DNA from: Arsenophonus sp. aPb
GTDB lineage: Bacteria; Pseudomonadota; Gammaproteobacteria; Enterobacterales; Enterobacteriaceae
Length of the DNA stretch: 64,000 nucleotides
Assembly (NCBI RefSeq): GCF_029873475.1
Contig: NZ_CP123501.1
Span: 19,452-83,451, forward strand
Direction: 5' to 3'
Below, piece by piece: positions 34,754 through 43,807 of the stretch. A program made the translations under genes and the position numbers. The stretch's first letter is position 1; each line of letters starts with the position of its first letter. Below the pieces are notes generated by a model. That model saw only the letters and a program-made list of their open reading frames with translations. It searched no databases and was not told the origin of the DNA.

Positions 34754-35485
34754 GTGGGATTATTGAAAGTGACAAAAGATCTTGAAGATTATATCAATGA
34801 TGTTTTAAAAGTTTGTAGTTCTCGCGCTGCATTTGTAATAAACCATATAATAAAAAATGGTTCCATAAATTCTGAGCAAATTAGAAATGCAGGTTTTGTT
34901 CATGGCGCGAGGGCTGTTGGGGATGTTCGAGATAATGGAATACCATTAATCACCAGAAACATAAAAAGCTCAGATAATAGAACAATTGCAGAATATACGT
35001 TTGGAGAAGCTTCAGACATTAAAAAAAATAAATTCGGAGGAAGAATTAACTTCCCTAGTTCATTAAAAGGAAAGCTTATATTACGTGATGGTCTAATCTG
35101 TGCAATATCTAAACAACACCTTCCCGAGAGCGAATTGCAAATTGACCATAAAATACCATATTACATATCCGGAGATATTGCAAGAGATCGCGATCCAAAC
35201 GACTTTATGCTTCTTTCAAAATCAATGCAAAGATCTAAGTCTTGGGATTGTGAGCAATGTGTTAATCTAAAAGATTACTTTGATGTTAACATCTGCAAAA
35301 CATGCTACTGGGCGTCACCTGAAAATTATACTCACGTAGCGATGCGAACTCAAAGAAGTATAAATATCATATGGGAAGGAATTGATGTTGCGTACTTTGA
35401 TAAAGTGGTTGAGGAAAGTATACAAATAAGAACCTCTCCTCAAGAGCTTATCAAGGATATAATAAAAGATAGATACGATAATTAA
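34754..35485 (+). CDS. HNH-family restriction endonuclease with N-terminal winged helix
   Basis: A 243-aa predicted type II restriction enzyme. The N-terminal half, about residues 18-65, looks like a winged helix (SRAAFVINHIIKNGSINSEQ). The C-terminal half carries the HNH core, LQIDHKIPYYISGD with catalytic DH, NDFMLLSKSMQRSKS with Asn and His-position residues, and a zinc-binding knuckle formed by CEQC and CKTC. It ends 4 nt inside the convergent methylase gene, so both stops overlap. Start at GTG 34754; GTG 34769 is an alternative. Confidence 0.8.
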   Translation: MGLLKVTKDLEDYINDVLKVCSSRAAFVINHIIKNGSINSEQIRNAGFVHGARAVGDVRDNGIPLITRNIKSSDNRTIAEYTFGEASDIKKNKFGGRINFPSSLKGKLILRDGLICAISKQHLPESELQIDHKIPYYISGDIARDRDPNDFMLLSKSMQRSKSWDCEQCVNLKDYFDVNICKTCYWASPENYTHVAMRTQRSINIIWEGIDVAYFDKVVEESIQIRTSPQELIKDIIKDRYDN

Positions 35486-36372
35486 GCATAAAGTTTATGG
35501 TATTCATGTATATTTCCATAACCACTTAACTCAATTAATGCTGGTGATAAGTATAGTGATTCTATTGTCATATCGTCCCTCCCCAAAAGGGTCGCTTGAC
35601 TTGATCTGCCAGCATGTATATCTATTTTCATGAGGTCTAGATATTCAGGTAAACCATTACCATAAGACCTACCTCCACATACACCATCAAAGGATAATAA
35701 ATATGGGATATTCCTAGAGTTTAAATCCTCAAGACCTCTTGTTAAAAGTTCAATATCTAACAAATAAGCATACCTTGGGTCTTTTTTATTACTTGTCCCT
35801 TGCCAAGGTGGATCCATATAAACAACATCATTCGAAGTGGCATCATTTAAAATATCAATAAAATCACCGACTCTAAAATCAACTTTACCACATAACAAAT
35901 CAGAAGCAGCAAATATTTCTTTACGCATACGGTCAGGGTTAGTTCCTAGCCTTCTATTATCTGGAGACTGATTAAACTCACCTTGAGAATTAAATCTGAT
36001 TGCATTCTTTACACATCTAGCCACTAAATAAAGAAATTTAACAGGGTCATTATCAATATTGAACTGACTCCGACATTCAGCAAAGAACTGTTTAGGATCG
36101 CCTAATTGAGAATTCCATAAATATTTGTACTCTCTAGCGACATCATCTGGGAAATCAATTATTTTTCTCCATAAATTAATTAACGGCTCATATTTATCGC
36201 CAACAACATATTCATTAGCTAAATTTTTCACGGCTGCGGAAAGAGTTATCGCTGCTGAACCGGAAAAAGGTTCAAAAAGCCTTCCTTGAATTTTATAAGG
36301 AATGTTTTTTAGTATTTCTTCAGCTATTTTTCTTTTACTTCCCTGATATGGTACAACATGAGGAGCCTTCAT
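35482..36372 (-). CDS. D12-class N6-adenine DNA methyltransferase (Dam/DpnM-like)
   Basis: A 296-aa alpha-class adenine methylase. Seen: PYQGSKRKIAEEIL and LFEPFSGSAAITL (SAM binding) at the N-terminus, and the catalytic VYMDPPWQGTS near residue 190. This is the order of Dam-type enzymes. It is the protective partner of the convergent HNH nuclease. Start after AAGG, one base after the stop of a small upstream HTH gene on the same strand, so the two are co-transcribed. Confidence 0.9.
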   Translation of the reverse strand: MKAPHVVPYQGSKRKIAEEILKNIPYKIQGRLFEPFSGSAAITLSAAVKNLANEYVVGDKYEPLINLWRKIIDFPDDVAREYKYLWNSQLGDPKQFFAECRSQFNIDNDPVKFLYLVARCVKNAIRFNSQGEFNQSPDNRRLGTNPDRMRKEIFAASDLLCGKVDFRVGDFIDILNDATSNDVVYMDPPWQGTSNKKDPRYAYLLDIELLTRGLEDLNSRNIPYLLSFDGVCGGRSYGNGLPEYLDLMKIDIHAGRSSQATLLGRDDMTIESLYLSPALIELSGYGNIHEYHKLYA

Positions 36373-36373
36373 T

Positions 36374-36643
36374 TTAATGAGCCTTTTTGTTTATTGAATA
36401 GTATTTAGCACCACCACGGGTGCTTACAATAAATATTGGTTTTTCATTGTTCAATGATCTTCGCTTCTCACGCCTGTAAATTATAGAATAAAGTGACTTA
36501 CTTGGGCTTTTACCTACAAGACAGTTCTTATCTAGAATGTTTATTGCTTCAACTATCTCATTCAAATTCAATGGTTCCTTTGATGATTCTAAAACCTTAA
36601 TCATCAACTGCTCATTACGGCTAACTTTTCCATCTAAAGCCAT
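36374..36643 (-). CDS. HARE-HTH-like small protein of the R-M locus
   Basis: An 89-aa winged-helix protein. The pattern LMIKVLESSKEPLNLNEIVE, then KSPSKSLYSIIYRREKRRSL and PIFIVSTRGGAKYYSI, fits the HARE-HTH fold found in RNA polymerase delta, ASXL proteins and fused to restriction enzymes. It is the first gene of the methylase transcript. It may act as controller or as a DNA-modification-sensing subunit of the nuclease. A palindrome lies 37 bp upstream of its start. Confidence 0.65.
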   Translation of the reverse strand: MALDGKVSRNEQLMIKVLESSKEPLNLNEIVEAINILDKNCLVGKSPSKSLYSIIYRREKRRSLNNEKPIFIVSTRGGAKYYSINKKAH

Positions 36644-36679
36644 ATTTTTAATAATCTTTATTTATTTGCAATACACACA

Positions 36680-36701
36680 CAATAGCATGCTAATGCATGC
36701 T
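36680..36701. promoter_or_regulatory. Operator-like palindrome of the R-M locus
   Basis: ATAGCATGC-TAAT-GCATGCTAT, 9-bp perfect arms, upstream of the HARE-HTH and methylase genes. A candidate control box. Confidence 0.6.
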
Positions 36702-36727
36702 ATGTCTACAATAACAAGCAATTCACC

Positions 36728-37425
36728 TTATTTGACTGTTTTTATTAAATAAAAACGATCACCTTTTTTATTCGTATATTCCCCACCAGTAACCTGAACA
36801 CATGGTTTACCATCGCAGGTACTGATATTCGCCAGTGGAGCTTTCTGCGCCCATTCAGCCTTTTTTGCCTGCATCAGCTCAATCTGACTGTAACAAAACC
36901 AGTGGCTACTCATCTGTTTACCGATGGCCTGGTCAATCTGTTTGGCGCTGATTGCTAATGCTTTCCTGGCCTGTTTGAAATATTCAATTAATGGCCTAAA
37001 CACGTTATCTTTTAACTGACGACACTGTTTATGATACGCATTGGTTTTGCCAGCGTCGGACGCTTGATAATGTTCGGCAAAGATAATCCGCTCTGTTGAC
37101 GGAAAATAACACCGCAAACTGGCTTTATGACTCTTTCGCCATTTTCCAGACGGTTTGGCCCAGACGATATGGTTAAGTACATTAAACCGGTCGCGCACCA
37201 GAAGCTCGGTATCGGCAGCGAGTCGATGACCGCAAAAAAGATATAAACCCCCGTTAGGTTTTAATACTCGCCAGAATTGTGATAAAAGTGCCTCTATCCA
37301 GATTAAATAATCGGTGACCGTGTCCCACTGATTATCCCATGAACAGTCTTTCACTCGAAAATACGGTGGATCGGTGACAATTAAGTCAATGCAATCATCC
37401 GGTAAGGTTTTGATGTAGCTTAGTG
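36728..37425 (-). pseudogene. Phage-type DNA methyltransferase, 5' end replaced by IS
   Basis: Beta-class (DPPY) methylase: DLIVTDPPYFRVKDCSWDNQ is the catalytic motif and WRVLKPNGGLYLFCGHR the following strand. The natural N-terminus, probably about a dozen residues, is missing because the IS ends at 37426. The frame continues into the IS (to 37540), so a fusion protein could be made. The GC content is above neighbours; probably of prophage origin. Confidence 0.8.
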
Positions 37426-38240
37426 GGTTCTGTCGCATTAAAAGAGTCTGTTTGATAAGATCGATTTGTAAACCTTGTACTACAAGCAGATATAATTGAC
37501 TCTTATGAATATTGTTAAACAAAGCTTTAAACGTCTCCACTATCCCGTCGATGTCATTTTAGTTTGTCTACGTTGGTACCTGGCGTATTCCTTAAGCTTG
37601 CGTAACCTTGAGGAGATGATGCAGGAAAGAGGTATTTTTGTTGATCACTCCACCATTCACCGCTGGATTTTACGACTGACGCCAAAACTAGCAAGTGTTG
37701 CCAGAAAGAAACGAAAAATCTATGGTGGCACCTGGTATCTGGATGAAACCTATATCAGGATAAAAGGGAAATGGCATTATCTTTATCGCGCCGTAGAGGC
37801 TAGTGGTGAAACGATAGATTTTATTCTTAGTCAAAAGCGAAATAAAAAATCTGCATTACGCTTTTTAAAGAAAGCTATCCATCAAAATACCTATCCTATG
37901 GAAGTGAATATTGATAAAAGTGGTGCTAATCGGGCTGCATTAATGTCACTTAATCAACGTGAGCTGGGGATAAAAATAAGACAGTGCCGTTATAAAAATA
38001 ACATGGTAGAGCAAGATCACCGTTTCATTAAAAAACGCTATCGAGCGATGCTTGGTTTTAAGACGTACCGAACGGCAAAAGTTTTACTGGAAGGAATAGA
38101 AATATTGCATATGCTCCATAAACAACAAATTCCTATCAATGGCCTAATTCTCTGTCCAGTCGATGCTTTTTACACTTTAGTCGCCTAACAATTCTTCTAA
38201 CTACCACAAATTAAACTTCCAACATTAATGCGACAGAACC
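37426..38240 (+). mobile_element. IS6-like element type A, copy 3 (815 bp)
   Basis: Ends GGTTCTGTCGCATTAA. It truncates a methyltransferase on the left and an IncFII-type repA on the right, two genes that cannot have been adjacent. No target duplication. Confidence 0.92.
37505..38188 (+). CDS. tnpA: IS6-like transposase, type A
   Basis: Identical protein to the two other type A copies. Same ATG, same DDE residues. Intact. Confidence 0.93.
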   Translation: MNIVKQSFKRLHYPVDVILVCLRWYLAYSLSLRNLEEMMQERGIFVDHSTIHRWILRLTPKLASVARKKRKIYGGTWYLDETYIRIKGKWHYLYRAVEASGETIDFILSQKRNKKSALRFLKKAIHQNTYPMEVNIDKSGANRAALMSLNQRELGIKIRQCRYKNNMVEQDHRFIKKRYRAMLGFKTYRTAKVLLEGIEILHMLHKQQIPINGLILCPVDAFYTLVA

Positions 38241-38752
38241 AAAAATAATTCAGTTACCCACATCATTTTGGGAATATACGTTCCGGTGGTTTTATCCCAT
38301 ACCCGCTCACAGATAATTACGCCTAACTCTTCTAATGTGATAATAGCTTTACTACAACGGGTAATACTTTTATTCCCGCATTCCGATTCCGTTGATAAAC
38401 CACACCAATTGGCGAGCTGCTCAACACTGGCTTCAACTTTACCACTAATAATATTTAACCGGTCACTCATTGCCACTATCAGTGCATCAATAGCGCGGGC
38501 GCGATGTTCATTAAGTCGTTTAATAAAGTTCTTTATATCACCATTCTTTTTTACGCTTATTGTGGTGTACCATGCTTCATGGCGGGAAGGTCGAGTTTCT
38601 CTGGCCGCTTTTGTAAGCGCTTTAATAATAGCGGGTTTATTACTGGTTTCTTTCGGCGGGATATAAGCAGGATGGGGATTACAAACATAACAACGACGCA
38701 GCGAAAACGGCGTATGACGTTTATGTTGGTTAGTTAATAACATCTCACTCAT
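38241..38752 (-). pseudogene. IncFII-type RepA replication initiator, C-terminus removed by IS
   Basis: The segment HRARAIDALIVAMSDRLNII then LANWCGLSTESECGNKSITR and ITLEELGVIICERVW aligns in order with the N-terminal domain of RepA of IncFII plasmids and RepA1 of insect-symbiont plasmids. It is an initiator family unrelated to the Rep_3 proteins elsewhere in this window. The gene is cut after about 170 residues at the IS boundary 38240, so it should be dead. It shows that a third, different replicon contributed to this molecule. Confidence 0.8.
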
Positions 38753-38775
38753 ATCAATAATACACTAACAACAGA

Positions 38776-39180
38776 TTAAGAAAAAAATCGGTGATTAACA
38801 TTAATCTGTTTTTTATTTGATACCGGAAAATTAAGGCCAATAATTTCAGTGCCCTTAATCATTTCCATTAATGCCTGTTTTATCGCTTTTGCTGAGGTGA
38901 TAGCCCATTCCTCTGTGTTTTTATATTCAATTAAATTCATATCGTTATTAACACAAAACTTAATAAGCAACGGCAGTCCATTAACGACATAGCGATTATC
39001 ACGACAATATTCATTAAACAATAAGGTTATCGCTTCAATAATTTTATTTGTTTTTATGTTCTGATTTAAATGCTTGTTTCTTGAAAAGACATAATGAATT
39101 AACAGTTCATTAACGCAACTAATATACTTATCGTTAACAATCTCTTTTATTGTGAAATTTGACACATTAACTAAAGGCAT
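38776..39180 (-). CDS. Hypothetical 134-aa protein upstream of the RepA fragment
   Basis: Unrecognised. It starts MPLVNVSNFTIKEIVNDKYI after a strong GGGAGG, lies 23 bp before repA on the same strand and so was probably its operon partner, possibly a copy-control or leader protein. All-helical look, no signal peptide. Confidence 0.55.
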   Translation of the reverse strand: MPLVNVSNFTIKEIVNDKYISCVNELLIHYVFSRNKHLNQNIKTNKIIEAITLLFNEYCRDNRYVVNGLPLLIKFCVNNDMNLIEYKNTEEWAITSAKAIKQALMEMIKGTEIIGLNFPVSNKKQINVNHRFFS

Positions 39181-39320
39181 ACTGACCTCCCTCCCAGGAA
39201 ATAAGCTAAGTTTAGTTTTTAACTAAAAAATAAATAGTGCACTTTTACTCTCTGAAACATATTTTTTTGATGATGTATAAAATTGAACAATTTAGTTTTC
39301 ATTTGCTAACCTCGTATAAC

Positions 39321-39347
39321 AACAAAACCGTTTATAACGGTTTTGTT
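39321..39347 (+). terminator. Strong rho-independent terminator, possible end of an antisense RNA
   Basis: AACAAAACCGTT-TAT-AACGGTTTTGTT, a perfect 12-bp stem with TTTC after it on the plus strand. It lies in the leader of the minus-strand repA operon, where no plus-strand gene ends. IncFII plasmids have the CopA antisense RNA terminator in this position. Confidence 0.6.
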
Positions 39348-39445
39348 TTTCCTATGGTTTAGATGTTGAAACTGTTACAACAATACGATTTTAATATTGG
39401 AACCATAATAATAGTAAATTTAGTTTTAGTAATGGAACCTGTCAA

Positions 39446-39739
39446 ATGAAAATGTCACAAAAAATAAAAATTATTAGAAATGCAGAGGGTTTAACACAAA
39501 TGGAGTTTTGTAAATTACTAAATATCCCTCTCAGTTCACTAAAAAATTATGAAGGACAACATTCTAATCCCAACCTCAATGCCATTATGAAAATTGTCCA
39601 ACATCCCAAATTTGAAAAATATACACTTTGGCTAATGAATAATAAAACATCTCCTGAATCCGGTCAGGTATCACCGGATCTCTCACACTATGGGCAAGAA
39701 AAAACGGCGTTGAATCCCTTAAAAAAGAAAACTGGATAA
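39446..39739 (+). CDS. XRE-type HTH regulator with extended tail (97 aa)
   Basis: The N-terminal HTH, KIIRNAEGLTQMEFCKLLNI then PLSSLKNYEG, is followed by a short helix and a polar tail, DLSHYGQEKTALNPLKKK, typical of a small phage/plasmid regulator group in Morganellaceae. Divergent from the repA operon. A hairpin with arms at 39826-39838 and 39856-39868 terminates it. Confidence 0.75.
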   Translation: MKMSQKIKIIRNAEGLTQMEFCKLLNIPLSSLKNYEGQHSNPNLNAIMKIVQHPKFEKYTLWLMNNKTSPESGQVSPDLSHYGQEKTALNPLKKKTG

Positions 39740-39825
39740 AAATTTATAGCGATTTTCTGGAGGATTTAAAAAATGATTAATAATCAATATATTAAATGAT
39801 ATCAGTTATGATTTTTATCATTACT

Positions 39826-39868
39826 TTCAATTAGCCGACAAAAGATATTCAATCATCGGCTAATTGAA
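39826..39868 (+). terminator. Hairpin after the XRE regulator
   Basis: TTCAATTAGCCGA and its exact complement (13-bp stem) separated by 17 nt, followed by TTTCTTAAT. Confidence 0.6.
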
Positions 39869-39956
39869 TTTCTTAATATTCAAACAAACACGATAAAGTA
39901 TCGCTTATGATTACAAACAAATATAATAAACAAGTTACGATATTCATAAAACAAAA

Positions 39957-39984
39957 AACCAGCCTGAAAGATAACAGGCTGGTT
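39957..39984 (-). terminator. Hairpin downstream of HTH pair (copy 2)
   Basis: AACCAGCCTG and CAGGCTGGTT with an 8-nt loop. Equivalent to 22949-22977 and followed by the same TTGGCGCAACTTG motif. Confidence 0.65.
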
Positions 39985-40218
39985 GGTTTTTTCCATAGTG
40001 TTGGCGCAACTTGGCGGCATCAAAATGAATCAAATCTTAATAGATAATTTTATTTATAAATCGATAACTTAAAGCGAGTTTATTATCTTTGAATGGAATA
40101 ACATTGTATATTGAGGGAAATCCACAATTTTATTTTTGCTTTATTTATGATAAGAAAAAATAAATAAGGCTCAAATATTAATAGAGCCTCATTATTTTAG
40201 TTTTACTTAAAATTCAAT

Positions 40219-40482
40219 CTATTGGGTAATTTTAATTAAAAAAATAAAATATATTCTTGTTTTAAAAATAGACAATAAATCACTTAAAGATTTGATCTCA
40301 TATTTTTGTTTTATTGTTTCAAGCATTTTCTCAATTGTGGACACTGTCACAGAACGAAGAAAAGCAATTTCTTTTTTAGATATTCCCATAGAAAACAACA
40401 TACCTGTTTCCAGTTGATCTGGCGTTAATTCTGGAAAATAGTCACGAAGTGTTTCAACATTTTTTATGTCAATAATTTTCAT
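40219..40482 (-). CDS. LuxR-type HTH regulator, paralogue 2 (87 aa)
   Basis: Same small GerE/LuxR-like HTH as the gene at 23114-23407: FPELTPDQLETGMLFSMGIS then KKEIAFLRSVTVSTIEKMLE. The last residues (YFIFLIKITQ) differ from the paralogue. Its ATG overlaps the stop of an upstream 55-aa gene. Unknown target. Confidence 0.7.
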   Translation of the reverse strand: MKIIDIKNVETLRDYFPELTPDQLETGMLFSMGISKKEIAFLRSVTVSTIEKMLETIKQKYEIKSLSDLLSIFKTRIYFIFLIKITQ

Positions 40483-40646
40483 GCCATCACCTCACGAACA
40501 GGTAAACGACCTGACCAGATAAGACGAGCATTTGAGTAGGTTTTAAGTAAATTTAAGGTGTCTTTTGTGAGAGGTGCTTTTGTTGCGGGTTTACTTGAGT
40601 AATTTGGAATAATCCAATAGGTATCGATAAATTTATCGGTAGCCAT
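40479..40646 (-). CDS. Small protein (55 aa) coupled to HTH paralogue 2
   Basis: Starts at the ATG 40646, preceded by GAGAG, as MATDKFIDTYWIIPNYSSKP, and ends overlapping the HTH start (ATGA). The tail NARLIWSGRLPVREVMA is distinctive. Same genetic layout as 23404-23538, but sequence not obviously related. Confidence 0.6.
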   Translation of the reverse strand: MATDKFIDTYWIIPNYSSKPATKAPLTKDTLNLLKTYSNARLIWSGRLPVREVMA

Positions 40647-40945
40647 GATTATGCTCTCTTTCGTAAGTTTTAAAAACCTCACCTTTCGCTATCAAACGAG
40701 GTGGTGAGACGTAACAGGATTGATAGACCGGCACGAAAGAAACCGGCGAGCTTCTCAGCTCCCCCGCTACGCCCCACCATAAACTATTGGTGTGTAGCTG
40801 TTTTACGGACGTAAAAAAACCGCTAATTTGAGCGGCATATCCGCTTTCGTGTTCAGGCTATCAAACCCCCATCACTAATTTATAGTGACCATCGAAATAT
40901 AACAGTTTTACTGTTTTTGTGTCAACTGATTAGACCTATCATCAA

Positions 40946-41878
40946 TCAATTTTTTCTTTCTAACTTATCAAGTTCTTTATCTGATAAACCAGTTGAAAGT
41001 TTAACTATTTTACGGTCAACACCATTAGCTAAAAATTGTTTAGCAAGTTTCAAAGTAGCTTCTTTTTCGCCCTCGAGTTTTCCTTTCTGTATACCTTGTT
41101 GGATGCCTTTTTTAATTCCGATTTCTTCAATTTGTTGAGCAATAGTCATAAGTGCCCCCTCATGTTTCTCTGATTGTTTGGCTATCTCGGTAATAAACTG
41201 CATCGGCTTTTGTGCGTTTCCTTCCTGAATGAGATAGTTAAACATAGTAATGACTTGATCATCAGTATAATAATTATACGATAATAGCTTTACAATTTCA
41301 TTTACTAGTTCGGTCATATCTCGTCGTCGAATGTGTTTCTGTATCAATTCTAATAACGCCATCCGTCTGTGCTGCATAATCTCACCGTCTTCGAGTGTGG
41401 TCACATCCACTAACTTAAACGGTTTTGTATATATCTTTTCTGCGATATCTCGCCCACTAAAACAATCTAGCCAGTCAGTACTATAGGGATGAGGGCTTTG
41501 TTCACCACAGTAAAAAAGGATAGGGTAAACAAGAGGTAACTCTTTATTTCCACTGTCTAAATGCTTCTGCATTGCCGCCATGCTATAGCGCATCAGTCGC
41601 CATGCCATCAGTTTGTCAGGGGTAGATTGGTGTTCAATCAGGAGATAAATATAACCTTTTCCCTGTTTGGTATTCACCGAATATAGAATATCACTTTGAT
41701 AGTTTTTCATTTCACTATCAACAAATGAACCAGATTCCACCTTAAGCGTAGCTAAGTCACACAGCATCTTAATCTCATTCGGTAGCCAAATATCAAAGAA
41801 GTCTTTAGCGGTTTTTTTCTCACTTAAAAATTGCTTGAATATTGCGTCGTGTGGAGTAGGCGTAAATTTTTTGCTCAT
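40946..41878 (-). CDS. Rpn-family PD-(D/E)XK nuclease / putative transposase, copy 2
   Basis: About 310 aa, same family as 9252-10211: FTPTPHDAIFKQFLSEKKTA at the start, DILYSVNTKQGKGYIYLLIE HQS as the PD-(D/E)XK core and PLVYPILFYCG. The C-terminal repeat tract is GIKKGIQQGIQKGKLEGEKE. The two copies share the full architecture but are diverged, so they are independent acquisitions or old duplicates. I start at the ATG for MSKKFTPTPHD; an ATG five codons earlier is possible. Confidence 0.85.
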   Translation of the reverse strand: MSKKFTPTPHDAIFKQFLSEKKTAKDFFDIWLPNEIKMLCDLATLKVESGSFVDSEMKNYQSDILYSVNTKQGKGYIYLLIEHQSTPDKLMAWRLMRYSMAAMQKHLDSGNKELPLVYPILFYCGEQSPHPYSTDWLDCFSGRDIAEKIYTKPFKLVDVTTLEDGEIMQHRRMALLELIQKHIRRRDMTELVNEIVKLLSYNYYTDDQVITMFNYLIQEGNAQKPMQFITEIAKQSEKHEGALMTIAQQIEEIGIKKGIQQGIQKGKLEGEKEATLKLAKQFLANGVDRKIVKLSTGLSDKELDKLERKN

Positions 41879-42039
41879 TAGGTGTTTTTCCATCTTAGCG
41901 TTACTTATCAGCGTAACAGATTTATAATTGATTGTTGAGTAATATCCATAAATCTATTAATGTAATAAAGTCACTGGAGAACCCTAGTGATCAAGGTTTG
42001 ACAGCCTTGAGTACATACACACTGGTAATAATTTTTACC

Positions 42040-42174
42040 AGTGTTCAACCTGTTACTGTTATTACCCATCAGTTATGGCGGTTCAGGGAGGGGAGCCGAA
42101 AGGCTCGCCGGAGTATGTACCGGTCTGTCAACCCTGTCTGGATCGCCACCATATTTGAGAGAGGGGTAACAGGC
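42040..42174 (+). other. Ash/Icd-like phage leader segment (dual-frame)
   Basis: One frame reads LWRFREGSRKARRSMYRSVN then PVWIATIFERG; another reads MAVQGGEPKGSPEYVPVCQP. Both phrases recur in enterobacterial P4-like prophages annotated as Ash or Icd-like proteins. The DNA contains the tetraloop hairpin GAGCC-GAAA-GGCTC (42093-42106). It abuts the Ner-like gene. May be RNA-level rather than protein-level conservation. Confidence 0.45.
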
Positions 42175-42447
42175 ATGGTTAAAAAAGACTGGTCTAGAAA
42201 AGAGGTTATTTCTGCGTTACGCAAAAATGGTACTACTTTAGCTGCACTTTCCCGTGAATCTGGTTATAAATCAACTACATTAAATAGTGTTTTTTTTAAT
42301 CTTTTTACTAAAGGTGAGATGATTATTGCAACTCGCTTAGGACTTATTCCCTCTGAAATTTGGCCTAGTCGTTATTTTGATAATAATGGTAATCTGATTG
42401 ATCGTAAATGTAAGGACAACCAAAGATCCGTTTCTAGAAATGAATAG
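42175..42447 (+). CDS. Ner/Nlp-family DNA-binding protein
   Basis: A 90-aa Mu Ner-like repressor: KKDWSRKEVISALRKNGTTL, then AALSRESGYKSTTLNSVFF and LGLIPSEIWPSRYF, matching the Ner/SfsB family in full. ATG at 42175 after GAGGGG. A strong terminator follows (42465-42497). Sits with an Ash/Icd-like leader, so likely a satellite-prophage control region. Confidence 0.85.
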   Translation: MVKKDWSRKEVISALRKNGTTLAALSRESGYKSTTLNSVFFNLFTKGEMIIATRLGLIPSEIWPSRYFDNNGNLIDRKCKDNQRSVSRNE

Positions 42448-42464
42448 TTCTCATCCAATAAGCT

Positions 42465-42497
42465 AAAAACGCACTAAAAGCGATATAGTGCGTTTTT
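42465..42497 (+). terminator. Strong rho-independent terminator
   Basis: AAAAACGCACTA and TAGTGCGTTTTT arms, 9-nt loop, then ATTTTTTTT. Confidence 0.85.
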
Positions 42498-42605
42498 ATT
42501 TTTTTTGTATCTTTCCCCTATACTACTGTCGATATAATTGTTCACAACCTCGTAATAGCGGTTTTGGACTTATTTCTGAATGACATTCATATTATAAAAA
42601 CTTTC

Positions 42606-42782
42606 ACCGCTCGCCGCAGCTAAGAGACCGAGCATAGCGAGCGAACGAGCGAGGAAGCGGAATGTCTCAAGCGCTTAAAAATAGATTTGGTCACTCATAT
42701 GGTTAAAATTTGTTCTATTTAAATTACGGCTATTTTATTAGAACATTAAGTGAAATTTTCACATTGTCTTGAGAAAGTTATC
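42606..42782. other. Orphan replication-origin remnant cut by IS
   Basis: The ColE1-like box (42606-42662) and the following 120 bp match 54954-55120 beside replicon 2, including CACATTGTCTTGAGAAAG. The match stops at the IS boundary inside the DnaA box: here GTTAT then IS, there GTTATCCACA. The iterons and rep gene of this third Rep_3-type origin are gone. Confidence 0.8.
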
Positions 42783-43592
42783 GGTTCTATCGCATTAATG
42801 GAGAGTGATTAAATTTATGCAGGAGGCAAGGTTTTTAGGTAACTAAAGCATAAAAGGCATCTACTGGACGGATAACTTGTCCATTGATAGGGATTTGTTG
42901 TTTATGGAGCATATGCAGTGTTTCTATTCCTTCCAGTAAAACTTTTGCCGTTCGGTACGTCTTAAAGCCAAGCATCGCTCGATAGCGTTTTTTAATGAAA
43001 CGGTGATCTTGCTCTACTATGTTGTTTTTATAACGGCATTGTCTTATTTTTATCCCCAGTTCACCCTGATTAAGTGACATCAATGCAGCCAGATTAGCCC
43101 CACTTTTATCAATATTCACCCCCATAGGGTAGGTATTTTGATGGATAGCTTTCCTTAAAAAGCGTAATGCAGATTTTTTATTTCGCTTTTGACTGAGAAC
43201 AAAATCTATCGTTTCACCGCTAGCCTCTACGGCACGATAAAGATAATGCCATTTCCCTTTTATCCTGATATAGGTTTCATCCAGAGACCAGGTGCCACCA
43301 TAGATTTTTCGTTTCTTTCTGGCAACCCTGGCGAGTTTTGGCGTTAATCGTAAAACCCAGCGATGAATAGTAGAATGATCAACATCGATTCCTCTTTCCT
43401 GCATCATCTCCTCAAGGTTGCGCAAGCTTAAGGAATACGCCAGATACCAACGTAGACAAACTAAAATGACATCGACGGGATAGTGGAGACGTTTAAAGCT
43501 TTGTTTAACAAGACACATAACCGCTACTCATCTCTGAAAACAATATTCAAATATTCATTTTATCAGGCAGACATTTTTAATGCGACAGAACC
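42783..43592 (-). mobile_element. IS6-like element type B, copy 1 (810 bp)
   Basis: Ends GGTTCT(G/A)TCGCATTAA, with one substitution at the 42783 end. The left flank is the cut origin, the right flank the coiled-coil gene region. No target duplication. Confidence 0.9.
42835..43518 (-). CDS. tnpA: IS6-like transposase, type B
   Basis: 227-aa DDE transposase beginning MCLVKQSFKRLHYPVDV and ending QVIRPVDAFYALVT. Catalytic residues in SLDETYIRI, NIDKSGAN and NNIVEQDHRF. It differs from the copy at 46069 by one residue in the N-terminal region (MMQERG versus MRQERG). Intact. Confidence 0.92.
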   Translation of the reverse strand: MCLVKQSFKRLHYPVDVILVCLRWYLAYSLSLRNLEEMMQERGIDVDHSTIHRWVLRLTPKLARVARKKRKIYGGTWSLDETYIRIKGKWHYLYRAVEASGETIDFVLSQKRNKKSALRFLRKAIHQNTYPMGVNIDKSGANLAALMSLNQGELGIKIRQCRYKNNIVEQDHRFIKKRYRAMLGFKTYRTAKVLLEGIETLHMLHKQQIPINGQVIRPVDAFYALVT

Positions 43593-43807
43593 CTTCTCCT
43601 GTTAATTCATCTGATAAGCAAAAAAATTTAATGCTTCTTGTATATTAATTAATTTTATTTCTCCAACCCACATTGGATAATGATTAAAATAAAAAACGAT
43701 TTTAATTTTATAAAATTATTAGATAAGCTAGAAAATTATCCCATCGAGATATAATCTTAAATACTAGTCGTAAGCCTATCTATTTAATATCCTCGGAGTA
43801 AAATACT

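Noticed and set aside
36728..37540. Complete 270-aa methyltransferase
   Set aside because: The first 39 residues are translated IS sequence; the natural gene starts inside the deleted part.
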